From Ruminococcus sp. (lineage in GTDB: Bacteria > Bacillota > Clostridia > Oscillospirales > Ruminococcaceae), in the NCBI GenBank assembly GCA_014799765.1, contig JAAVHK010000080.1:1-8429 (forward strand): a stretch of DNA of 8,429 nt. The letters run 5' to 3'. Numbering within the stretch: the first letter of the stretch is position 1; the number at the start of each line of letters is the position of its first letter. Positions 1-6,205 of the stretch are shown here, one piece after another. A program made the translations under genes and the position numbers. The notes under the pieces were generated by a model, which saw only the letters and a program-made list of their open reading frames with translations, was not told the DNA's origin and made no database searches.

Positions 1-231
1 CTTGCACGTTTTATAGACAGAGAAAAGAATCCCAGACTTGTCGGAAAAGTCCTGAAGTATATCCAAATACTATTGAAACTATCCCATGTCATCATGTAAG
101 GAATCATGTTGGAAGAACTGTTCCCCACTGAACGGAGCAAGCAGAACTTTCAGAAGCAAAGGAAACATCGACATGAAATTATGTCAATGGAACTGCTGAT
201 ACTGAATATTATAAACTCTCACTGTTGTTAA
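1..231 (+). other. Unrecognised short open stretches, possible decayed 3' end of a gene
   Basis: Frame 1 is open from the window edge to a TAA at 97-99, giving 32 residues (LARFIDREKNPRLVGKVLKY and onward) with an ordinary mix of charged and hydrophobic residues. That would fit the C-terminus of a protein starting outside the window. The same frame reopens at an ATG at 106 (MLEELFPTERSKQNF...) and runs 41 codons to a TAA at 229-231. An AAGGA lies close upstream of that ATG, but the spacing is short. The antisense strand is also open for about 48 codons at the left edge, so coding potential is weak. I do not recognise either peptide. A gene or transposase end broken by a stop codon is possible; so is non-coding DNA. 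The stretch 245-282 contains nothing I can name. Confidence 0.25.
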
Positions 232-244
232 CCTGAGTTAACAA
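225..244. repeat. Perfect 8-bp inverted repeat with a CTGA loop
   Basis: TTGTTAAC (225-232) and GTTAACAA (237-244) are perfect reverse complements separated by CTGA. The left arm contains the TAA that ends the 41-codon open stretch. Neither strand has a T-run directly after the stem, so it is not a standard intrinsic terminator. It could be an operator, an element end or chance in AT-rich DNA. Confidence 0.4.
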
Positions 245-313
245 AAAATGCATAAAAACAACTTCATATACATAAATTCAAAACTCCGTAAGGGTACGGT
301 AAGGGTATGGAGT

Positions 314-352
314 AAAAAAGAATCCTCGTAAACGTACGTGTTTACGAGGATT
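314..352 (-). terminator. Intrinsic terminator of tRNA-fMet
   Basis: A perfect 13-bp stem is formed by 321-333 (AATCCTCGTAAAC) and 340-352 (GTTTACGAGGATT), with a 6-base loop. On the minus strand the stem is followed by six T residues (complement of the A-run 314-319). It starts three bases after the encoded CCA of the tRNA, so it almost certainly ends that transcript. Confidence 0.9.
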
Positions 353-354
353 TC

Positions 355-431
<77 letters not shown>

Positions 432-470
432 TAATGTATCAATACCGCATCAGCTTTATGCGACTATATC

Positions 471-499
471 AGTATATCATGCTTTTCATGAAATGTCAA
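471..499 (-). promoter_or_regulatory. Promoter of tRNA-fMet
   Basis: On the minus strand a perfect -35 box TTGACA (494-499) is separated by exactly 17 bases from TATACT (471-476), close to the consensus -10 box. The tRNA 5' end lies 40 bases further on, leaving room for a short leader removed by RNase P. This near-ideal housekeeping promoter fits a highly expressed initiator tRNA. Confidence 0.88.
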
Positions 500-544
500 T
501 AGCTTTTGATATATTTTTTTATTTTAACTTATTATTACTGTCTA

Positions 545-600
545 CAAAAGAAACTGCCCGATATTTCCGTTGTTTTATCCGTAAATATTACAGGCAATTT
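545..600 (-). terminator. Probable terminator of the LRR gene
   Basis: Downstream of the LRR stop codon on the minus strand, AAATTGCC (600-593) can pair with GGCAGTTT (558-551), with one G-U wobble. Inside this, ATATTT and AAATAT form a second AT-rich stem around an open loop. The minus strand then runs into CTTTTG. The internal mismatches make this a moderate rather than strong hairpin. Confidence 0.45.
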
Positions 601-608
601 CCCACACT

Positions 609-1367
609 TCATATATATATTATTTTTTTAAGGTTTGGGCAGTTTGCAAAAACGCCTTCACCCAGTTGTACACCGTCCGGTAATGTTACACTTGTAAGGC
701 TTGTACATCCGTCAAAAGCAGAATCGCCTATACTTTTTACACTGTCTGATATTTTTATATTTACAAGATTTTTACAATCACAAAAAGCACAACCATCTAT
801 ACTCATTACACTATCAGGTATTTCTATACTTGTAAGACTTGTACAATTTGAAAAAGCCTCCTCACCTATACTCGTAATGCTGTTAGGTATTGTTATACTT
901 TCAAGGCTTATACAATCTTTAAAAGTATACATACGTATACTCATCACTCTGTTAGGTATTATTATACTTTGCAGGCTTTTGCAATTACTAAAAGCACTAT
1001 CACCTATATATGTTACACTGTTCGGGATTTTTATACTCTTAAGGCTTGTACATCCGTAAAAAGCATACCAACCTATATTTGTTACACTATCATGGATTAT
1101 TATACTTGTAAGACTTGTGCAACCTTGAAAAGCATCATCGCCTATACTTGTTACTCTATTGGGAATTGTTATGCTTGTAAACCCGGGACAATTACAAAAA
1201 GCTCCTTTGCCTATACTCGTTACGCCATCAAGTATCATTATGCTTTGAAGTTTTGTGCAACCCGAAAAAGCATCATTGCCTATACTCTTTACGCTGTATG
1301 GAATTGTTACATTGGTGTCGTTGCCGTGGTACTTTATCAGCACGCCGTCTCTGATTTCAAAATCCAT
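609..1367 (-). CDS. BspA-type leucine-rich repeat protein (LRR_5), no export signal
   Basis: The 252-residue product has an N-terminal cap typical of BspA-like proteins (FEIRDGVLIKYHGNDTNV), then ten tandem repeats of about 23 residues from residue 20 to the end. The consensus is IPxSVTSIG, then two variable residues, then AFxxCTSLxSI, with a conserved Cys in almost every repeat. The last repeat is slightly shortened (LPDGVQLGEGVFANCPNL). Such repeats form a curved solenoid used for protein or surface binding; the partner here is unknown. The start is ATG at 1367, with a GGAG nine bases upstream and a good promoter behind it. There is no signal peptide, membrane anchor, sortase motif or dockerin, so the product seems to be cytoplasmic or to lack a usual export route. 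It is transcribed divergently from the ligase gene. Family assignment is secure; function is unknown. Confidence 0.88.
   Translation of the reverse strand: MDFEIRDGVLIKYHGNDTNVTIPYSVKSIGNDAFSGCTKLQSIMILDGVTSIGKGAFCNCPGFTSITIPNRVTSIGDDAFQGCTSLTSIIIHDSVTNIGWYAFYGCTSLKSIKIPNSVTYIGDSAFSNCKSLQSIIIPNRVMSIRMYTFKDCISLESITIPNSITSIGEEAFSNCTSLTSIEIPDSVMSIDGCAFCDCKNLVNIKISDSVKSIGDSAFDGCTSLTSVTLPDGVQLGEGVFANCPNLKKIIYI
612..1308 (-). repeat. Degenerate 69-bp tandem repeats coding the LRR units
   Basis: The DNA shows a 69-bp period in step with the 23-residue protein repeat. Each unit carries a recognisable core such as CCTATACTCGTTAC on the plus strand (examples near 790, 865, 1140 and 1210) followed by variable sequence. 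About ten units are present. They are coding repeats, diverged enough that recent unit duplication is not obvious. Confidence 0.75.
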
Positions 1368-1401
1368 TTCTATACACTCCGTTCATAATATACTTTATTT
1401 A

Positions 1402-1430
1402 AGTTTACCATAAATTACATATAATGTCAA
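1402..1430 (-). promoter_or_regulatory. Promoter of the LRR gene
   Basis: On the minus strand a perfect TTGACA (1425-1430) is followed after 17 bases by TAAACT (1402-1407), with TG one base before the -10 box (extended -10). The start codon lies about 35 bases downstream of the -10 box, giving a short leader. This argues that the gene is expressed and not a relic. Confidence 0.75.
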
Positions 1431-1497
1431 CAGAAATATAAAATATAATTATTTTATTACTTTAAAGAACATTATTTAATATTTCATTTAAAAAGAC

Positions 1498-1526
1498 TTG
1501 CAGTTTTATGTAAAATGTGATAAAAT
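1498..1526 (+). promoter_or_regulatory. Promoter of the ligase-DUF1934-argS operon
   Basis: TTGCAG (1498-1503), a 17-base spacer and TAAAAT (1521-1526), with an extended -10 TGA directly before it, form a good sigma-A-type promoter. Transcription would start near 1533, giving a leader of only about 25 bases. That leaves no room for a T-box or riboswitch ahead of the first gene. Confidence 0.7.
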
Positions 1527-1558
1527 ATTATATATAACTGATTACAAAGGAGTATTTT

Positions 1559-2632
1559 ATGGCTAAAATCAAGACTGCTGTTATTTTCGGTGGTACGTCA
1601 CGTGAATATGCTCTTTCACTTTCTTCTGCAACCGATGTTATAGCAAATATCCCGAAAGATAAATATGAGGTTATCTGTATAGGCATTACCCGTAAAGGCA
1701 GGTGGCTTTATTACCCCGGAGATGTTGAAGACATAGCTTCAGGCAAATGGGAACTCAATCCCGATTGTACTTCCGCTGTACTCTCACCTGACCCGCTCCA
1801 CCGTGGTATTATTATACTCGAAAACGGTGAGGCTTCTGTCCGGAAAATAGACGTTATTTTTCCGGTACTCCACGGTAAAGCCGGTGCGGACGGTACTATA
1901 CAGGGACTTCTTGACCTCTCCGGCATTCCGTATGTCGGAAGCGGTCTGCTTGCGGCGGCATCATGTATGGATAAGTCACATACACATATGGTTATGGACG
2001 ATTTCAATATAAAAACTGCTCCGTGGCGACTGATTACTCAGCGTGAACTTAATGACCTTGACGAATCCTGTAAAAAGATTTCCGCTGAACTCGGTTTCCC
2101 ACTGATAGTCAAACCGGCTAACAGTGGCAGCGACGCCGGTACAGGTTTCGCCGATAACTATGAATCGCTTGTATCTGCCGTGAAAGTCGCATTTTCCAAC
2201 GACAATAAAGTTGTTGTTGAAAAATTCATAAAGGGCAGAAAACTTGAAGTTTCCGTATTCGGCTACGATTCACCGATAGCCTCGGAAGTAGGCGAAATAA
2301 CTGACAAAACACATACATATAATCCCAGTAATTTCAATGCAGTTTCCGGTGATGACCTCACTATACCGGCGGACTTACCTGATAAAATATGTCGTGAAAT
2401 CCGTGATACTGCCGTGAACGCTTTCAAGGCTCTTAACTGTAAAGGTTTCGCAAGAGTTGATTTATTCCTCACCGCCGACGGAAATATTTTACTTAATAAA
2501 ATCGGTGTCGCCCCTGGTCTCAGGATAAACAGCGTATTTCCTAAACTTATGGGAACTCTCGGTATGTCCTACCCTGCTCTTATGCATAATCTGCTTGACA
2601 GTGCTATTGAAAATGCTGAACGCAGTTACTAA
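1559..2632 (+). CDS. Divergent D-alanine--D-alanine ligase-family ATP-grasp protein
   Basis: The 357-residue product matches the Ddl family over its full length. It has the N-terminal GGTSRE motif with the substrate-binding Glu (E16), LHGKAGADGTIQG (104-116), GIPYVG (122-127), MDK (137-139), VKPANSGSDAG (184-194), VEKFIKGRKLEV (220-231), the IPADLP segment (269-274), ARVD (298-301) and a C-terminal FPKLMGTLGMSYPAL. True Ddl enzymes join two D-Ala with ATP for peptidoglycan precursors. Several usual active-site residues differ: GEDG is GADG (E to A, residue 110), the omega-loop EAKY is SNFN (257-260), and the metal-binding ExN of NEIN is KxG (NKIG, 313-316). E16, H105, S191, R299 and D301 are kept. 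Start is ATG with AAAGGAG six bases upstream. The reading frame is intact. It could be a ligase with another substrate, a regulatory pseudoenzyme or a weak Ddl. Family is confident; activity is not. Confidence 0.85.
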   Translation: MAKIKTAVIFGGTSREYALSLSSATDVIANIPKDKYEVICIGITRKGRWLYYPGDVEDIASGKWELNPDCTSAVLSPDPLHRGIIILENGEASVRKIDVIFPVLHGKAGADGTIQGLLDLSGIPYVGSGLLAAASCMDKSHTHMVMDDFNIKTAPWRLITQRELNDLDESCKKISAELGFPLIVKPANSGSDAGTGFADNYESLVSAVKVAFSNDNKVVVEKFIKGRKLEVSVFGYDSPIASEVGEITDKTHTYNPSNFNAVSGDDLTIPADLPDKICREIRDTAVNAFKALNCKGFARVDLFLTADGNILLNKIGVAPGLRINSVFPKLMGTLGMSYPALMHNLLDSAIENAERSY

Positions 2633-2651
2633 TCATATAAGGAGTTTTATT

Positions 2652-3083
2652 TTGAAAAAAAATCAGATTATTTCTTTAGTAAGCGTACAGATTGAAGACG
2701 GTGAGCGTACAGAATCGGAACTCTTTACAGATGCCGTCATAGACTGTACCACAAACAACAGTATCATCAGATACGAAGATACCGAAGCAACCGGTTTTGA
2801 AGGTTCTGTCACAACCATAAAGATTATCAACGGCAGAGAAGCTACTATTATGCGTACAGGCTCTTCAAACTCGTTTCTTACATTCGAGACAGGCAAAAAA
2901 CATTACTGTCAGTACGGAACACCTTTCGGTATGTTTCAGATGGGTGTATATACTCACGCTATAAAAGATACTTTACTGGAAAACGGTAAACTTTACATGA
3001 AATACACTCTTGATGTAAATGCTTCCAAACTCTCGGATAATGAGATTACTATTACTATACCAGATTTCAAGAAAGGACTATAA
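2652..3083 (+). CDS. DUF1934 (YwiB-like) protein
   Basis: This 143-residue protein belongs to the DUF1934 family, predicted small calycin-like beta barrels of unknown function. Typical features are the alternating beta pattern, the central YGTPFGMFQMGVYT (residues 92-105) and the end strands MKYTLDVNASKLSDNEITI. I place the start at TTG 2652: it follows AAGGAG (2639-2644) by seven bases and gives the family-like N-terminus MKKNQIISLV. The longer in-frame ATG at 2595 lies inside the ligase gene and lacks a proper site. The gene begins 19 bases after the ligase stop and ends five bases before argS. DUF1934 beside argS is also the arrangement of Bacillus ywiB-argS, so the linkage is conserved and suggests co-expression, though the reason is unknown. 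No signal peptide or membrane segment is seen. Confidence 0.85.
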   Translation: MKKNQIISLVSVQIEDGERTESELFTDAVIDCTTNNSIIRYEDTEATGFEGSVTTIKIINGREATIMRTGSSNSFLTFETGKKHYCQYGTPFGMFQMGVYTHAIKDTLLENGKLYMKYTLDVNASKLSDNEITITIPDFKKGL

Positions 3084-3088
3084 TATTT

Positions 3089-4855
3089 ATGGATTACATA
3101 AAAAAAGCATCTGACCAGCTCCGTCAGCTTATAACGGAGGCTCTCGGAAAAACTATCGCAGACGGAATTTTTCCGGCTGTACCTGTACCGGATTTCAATA
3201 TAGAAATTCCGGCTGACAAGTCACACGGCGATTTCGCTTCTAATATCGCTATGGTATGTGCTAAGGCGTTCCGTACAGCACCCCGTAAAATTGCTGACGC
3301 TATCTGCGAAAAAATTGACCTCAATGACACACTTTTTGAAAAATGCGAAGTCGCCGGAGCAGGCTTCATGAATTTCTTCCTGTCTCGGAAATGGTTTTCA
3401 GATGTCGTTAAAAACGTTCTCACAGAAAACGACAGTTACGGAAAAACAGGTCTCGGAAACGGTAAGAAAATTCTTGTTGAATTTGTTTCCGCCAATCCTA
3501 CAGGTCCTATGCATATCGGTAACGCTCGTGGCGGTGCTATCGGCGATTGTCTCGTGAGCGTTCTTCAGTGGGCTGGCTATCACGCTGAACGTGAATTTTA
3601 CGTCAATGACGCCGGTAATCAGATTGAAAAATTCGGTAAGTCGCTGTCATTAAGATATATGCAGTTATGTTCCGCAAAAGGTCAGCAGGCTATCTATAAC
3701 TGCATGAGTGATACCGAAAAACTCTGTAATGACATCTACGACAGAAGCGGTGAGGGTCAGGACTTTGAAATGCCCGATGATGTATATCTCGGCAAGGATA
3801 TTATCGAACATACTGCTAACTACTACAAACAACATCTCTTTGAACTCGAAAATGTCTCCGAAGAAGAACGTCGCAAGGCTCTTGTTGATTACGCATTACC
3901 GCTTAATATAGCCGGTCTGGAGCGTGACTTGAAAAAATATCGTATTGTCTATGATACGTGGTTCAGGGAAAGCAAATTACACGAATCCGGCGAAACTATG
4001 AAAATCGTGGATAAATTACGCGAAACAGGTCATACTTATGAACAGGACGGTGCAATATGGTTTAAGGCTACTGATTTCGGCGTTGACAAGGATTTTGTAC
4101 TTGTACGTGCTAATGGTATACCTACTTATGTAGTACCCGATATTGCGTATCATTACAACAAACTTGTTACAAGAAATTTTGACAAGGCTGTAAATATTCT
4201 CGGTGCTGACCACCACGGTTACGTACCACGCCTTAAATCCGCACTGACGGCACTCGGCGTTGACGCTGATAAACTTGATGTTGTTCTTATGCAGATGGTA
4301 AGGCTTGTACGTGACGGCGAAGTAGTAAAGCTTTCAAAGAGAAGCGGTAAGGCGATAACTCTTGTAACGCTCCTTGACGAAGTACCCATTGACGCCGCAA
4401 GATTCTATTTCAATCTCCGTGAAGCTAATTCTCAGTTTGAATTTGATTTAGACCTCGCTGTAGAAAAATCCTCACAGAATCCGGTTTACTATGTACAGTA
4501 CGCACACGCAAGAATATGTAGTCTGCTTGCTAATCTCACGGCAGAGGGTATTGAAATTCCTGATTCCGCTGACCTCGATATTCTCACAAATTCCCGTGAA
4601 ATCGAACTTATCAGACATCTTGCAACCCTCCCGAAAGAAATTAATCTTTCCGCAAAAACTTATGACCCCTCAAAGATTACAAAATACGCCATAGATTTGG
4701 CTACATTATTCCACAGATTCTATGATGCCTGCTCCGTGAAAAATGCTGAAACTCCCGAACTCATGAACGCAAGAATTTTACTCTGTATGGCAGTCAGACA
4801 GGTTCTCAGGAATGTTCTTTCTATTCTCAATATCGAAAGTCCGGAAAAAATGTAA
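3089..4855 (+). CDS. argS: Arginyl-tRNA synthetase
   Basis: This class I synthetase charges tRNA-Arg with arginine in the cytoplasm, using ATP. At 588 residues it is of normal length. The N-terminal Add-1 domain (about 1-110), with the family motif SHGDFASNIAM, is followed by the catalytic core. The core holds EFVSANPTGPMHIGNARG (131-148), where HIGN is the HIGH signature, the FYVNDAGNQIEKFG segment (170-183), the LGADHHGYVPRL segment (371-382) and the KLSKR loop (414-418). The C-terminal DALR anticodon-binding domain begins around QNPVYYVQYAHARI (463-476) and ends in the usual PxxM terminus (SPEKM). Start is ATG; AAAGGA at 3072-3077 lies eleven bases upstream. It is the last gene of the operon with the ligase homologue and the DUF1934 gene. 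No T-box leader is seen, so arginine control would have to act on the whole operon by other means. Confidence 0.97.
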   Translation: MDYIKKASDQLRQLITEALGKTIADGIFPAVPVPDFNIEIPADKSHGDFASNIAMVCAKAFRTAPRKIADAICEKIDLNDTLFEKCEVAGAGFMNFFLSRKWFSDVVKNVLTENDSYGKTGLGNGKKILVEFVSANPTGPMHIGNARGGAIGDCLVSVLQWAGYHAEREFYVNDAGNQIEKFGKSLSLRYMQLCSAKGQQAIYNCMSDTEKLCNDIYDRSGEGQDFEMPDDVYLGKDIIEHTANYYKQHLFELENVSEEERRKALVDYALPLNIAGLERDLKKYRIVYDTWFRESKLHESGETMKIVDKLRETGHTYEQDGAIWFKATDFGVDKDFVLVRANGIPTYVVPDIAYHYNKLVTRNFDKAVNILGADHHGYVPRLKSALTALGVDADKLDVVLMQMVRLVRDGEVVKLSKRSGKAITLVTLLDEVPIDAARFYFNLREANSQFEFDLDLAVEKSSQNPVYYVQYAHARICSLLANLTAEGIEIPDSADLDILTNSREIELIRHLATLPKEINLSAKTYDPSKITKYAIDLATLFHRFYDACSVKNAETPELMNARILLCMAVRQVLRNVLSILNIESPEKM

Positions 4856-4875
4856 TCCGGAAAAAATTACATTTT
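4847..4875 (+). terminator. AT-rich hairpin terminator overlapping the argS stop codon
   Basis: AAAATGTAAT (4847-4856) and ATTACATTTT (4866-4875) form a perfect 10-bp stem with a 9-base loop, and the right arm itself ends in four T residues. The argS TAA (4853-4855) lies within the left arm. The stem is AT-rich and the T tail short, so termination may be partial. A direct repeat CCGGAAAAAA (4841-4850 and 4857-4866) overlaps it. An alternative pairing of TGTAATCCGG (4851-4860) with CCGGTTACA (4896-4904) would exclude this stem. Confidence 0.5.
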
Positions 4876-4981
4876 GTATCATATTAAATTACATTCCGGT
4901 TACAATAAAATACAGATTTTGTAATTTTTATCACAAAATCAACACTTTTATTTGTCAATTACGTACATTAAAAATCAAAAA

Positions 4982-5052
4982 ATTAACAGTTTATTAACAA
5001 ATTGCTTTTCAAAATATGTTACAATCTGTAATATATAAGGAAACTATTAACA
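4982..5052 (+). repeat. Three direct ATTAACA repeats in the regulator's upstream region
   Basis: ATTAACA occurs at 4982-4988, 4993-4999 and 5046-5052. The first two are 11 bases apart, about one helical turn, and flank the candidate promoter together with the third. Regulator binding is possible, but short AT-rich words recur easily here. Confidence 0.3.
5014..5036. promoter_or_regulatory. Operator-like dyad upstream of the PucR/CdaR-type gene
   Basis: TTACA (5019-5023), spacer ATC and TGTAA (5027-5031) form a perfect inverted repeat, extended by ATAT on each side after one mismatched pair. It lies about 70 bases before the regulator start and overlaps the best -10 candidate, TG-T-TACAAT (5017-5025, an extended -10). 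A fitting -35 is weak: TTAACA at 4994-4999 would need a 20-base spacer. The position suits an operator for autoregulation, but this is inference. Confidence 0.35.
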
Positions 5053-5104
5053 AGTCCTTAAAAAAAACATATCCATTTATAAATAACAGAAAGGATTAAA
5101 TTTT

Positions 5105-6190
5105 ATGTCCAACAGATTATTTCAGGGTTTAGTACATCAGATGCGTGATACTATAGACGCAACAATAGGTGTTGTCGACGAAACCGCTACAATTATCGCC
5201 TGTAGTGACCTTACCCGTGTAGGTACTACCAATGAATTTGTTTCGCTTGACCTCGGCGACTCACATGACATCTTCATAAGAGACGGTTTTACATATAAAC
5301 CGTTCGGCTCAAGGGTAAAGCCTGATTACGCCGTATTCGTCGAGGGTGTGGACGATTCCGCCGCCAAATACGCAAGCATACTGTCTATAACCCTCTCAAA
5401 CATCAAACAGTACTATGACGAAAAATACGACCGTAATAATTTTATCAAAAATGTAATTCTTGATAATGTTCTCCCCGGTGATATTGTAATAAAGGCTCGT
5501 GAACTGCATTTCAATGCGGAAATAAGCCGTGCGGTATTCCTTATAAGAATAATTTCTGCTAACGATATTTCCGCCTATGACGTTATTCAGAATCTCTTCC
5601 CCGACAAAAACAAGGATTTTGTCTTCAATATAACCGAAAGCGATATAGTGCTTGTAAAGGAACTGAAAAGTACAGTAGATTCCAAAGACCTCGAAAAGCT
5701 CGCACGTTCAATAGCTGATACCCTGAGCAGTGAATTTTATACAAGAGTCAATGTTGGTATCGGTACGGCAGTAGTAGGCGTAAAGGAACTTGCACGCTCT
5801 TTTAAAGAAGCTCAGATGGCTCTTGAAGTCGGTAAGGTTTTTGATACCGATAAGGTAATTGTAAGCTATGATAATCTCGGTATCGCAAGGCTTATATATC
5901 ATCTTCCTACCGTACTCTGCGAAACTTTCCTGCACGAAGTCTTCAAGGTTGGCAGTATAGAATCACTTGACCACGAAACACTGTTCACTATACAGAAATT
6001 CTTTGAAAATAACCTGAATGTTTCTGAAACTTCAAGAAAATTATTTGTACACAGAAATACTCTCGTCTACAGGCTCGAAAAAATAAAGAAACTCACCGGT
6101 CTTGACCTCAGGGAATTTGACCACGCTATAATATTCAAGATTGCCCTTATGGTAAAGAAATATCTTTCTGCTAATCCGGTTAAATTTTAA
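5105..6190 (+). CDS. PucR/CdaR-type transcriptional regulator
   Basis: The 361-residue protein ends in a clear PucR-family helix-turn-helix: NNLNVSETSRKLFVHRNTLV, then YRLEKIKKLTGLDLREFDHA (about 302-340). The middle part (about 135-255) has the look of the degenerate GGDEF-like domain found in these regulators (RVNVGIGTAVVGVKELARSF and the EAQMALEVGK helix). The N-terminus (1-105) resembles a sugar-diacid or PAS-like sensor (DATIGVVDETATIIACSD), though only weakly, so the ligand is unknown. There is no membrane segment, so it should be cytoplasmic. Start is ATG with AAAGGA nine bases upstream. Only 15 bases separate its stop from ftsE and no terminator lies between, so it is probably cotranscribed with ftsEX and could control them. 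Family assignment is confident; target and effector are inferred. Confidence 0.85.
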   Translation: MSNRLFQGLVHQMRDTIDATIGVVDETATIIACSDLTRVGTTNEFVSLDLGDSHDIFIRDGFTYKPFGSRVKPDYAVFVEGVDDSAAKYASILSITLSNIKQYYDEKYDRNNFIKNVILDNVLPGDIVIKARELHFNAEISRAVFLIRIISANDISAYDVIQNLFPDKNKDFVFNITESDIVLVKELKSTVDSKDLEKLARSIADTLSSEFYTRVNVGIGTAVVGVKELARSFKEAQMALEVGKVFDTDKVIVSYDNLGIARLIYHLPTVLCETFLHEVFKVGSIESLDHETLFTIQKFFENNLNVSETSRKLFVHRNTLVYRLEKIKKLTGLDLREFDHAIIFKIALMVKKYLSANPVKF

Positions 6191-6205
6191 GGAAGGTGTG
6201 AATAC

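Noticed and set aside
283..313. Second hairpin (ACTCCGTA with TATGGAGT) below the tRNA terminator
   Set aside because: On the minus strand one pair becomes C-A, the loop is 15 bases and the T tail is only three bases. On the plus strand an A-run follows. It is not convincing as a terminator.
609..1367. Regular 69-bp spacing suggestive of a CRISPR array or satellite
   Set aside because: The units are imperfect throughout, there are no identical repeats with unique spacers, and the period equals the 23-residue LRR unit in frame.
493..1388. Long plus-strand open frames (493-1059 and 969-1388) opposite the LRR gene
   Set aside because: They are antisense to the periodic LRR coding sequence. Their apparent repeats mirror the 69-bp DNA period, they lack ribosome binding sites, and the minus frame gives a clear protein family.
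1368..1558. Riboswitch or T-box leader between the LRR and ligase genes
   Set aside because: The space is taken by two divergent promoters and AT-rich DNA. The predicted ligase leader is only about 25 bases and no T-box motif or structured element is visible.
1711..2007. Minus-strand open frames inside the ligase, argS, ftsE and ftsX genes
   Set aside because: All are short antisense shadows of confidently identified genes with no start signals.
2595..2651. ATG start at 2595 for the DUF1934 gene, which would overlap the ligase gene
   Set aside because: It adds 19 residues unlike the family N-terminus and has no ribosome binding site; the TTG at 2652 has AAGGAG at a good distance.
4812..4997. 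Plus-strand open frame of 61 codons across the argS end
   Set aside because: It starts inside argS in another frame, is rich in AT-type codons, and has no ribosome binding site of its own.
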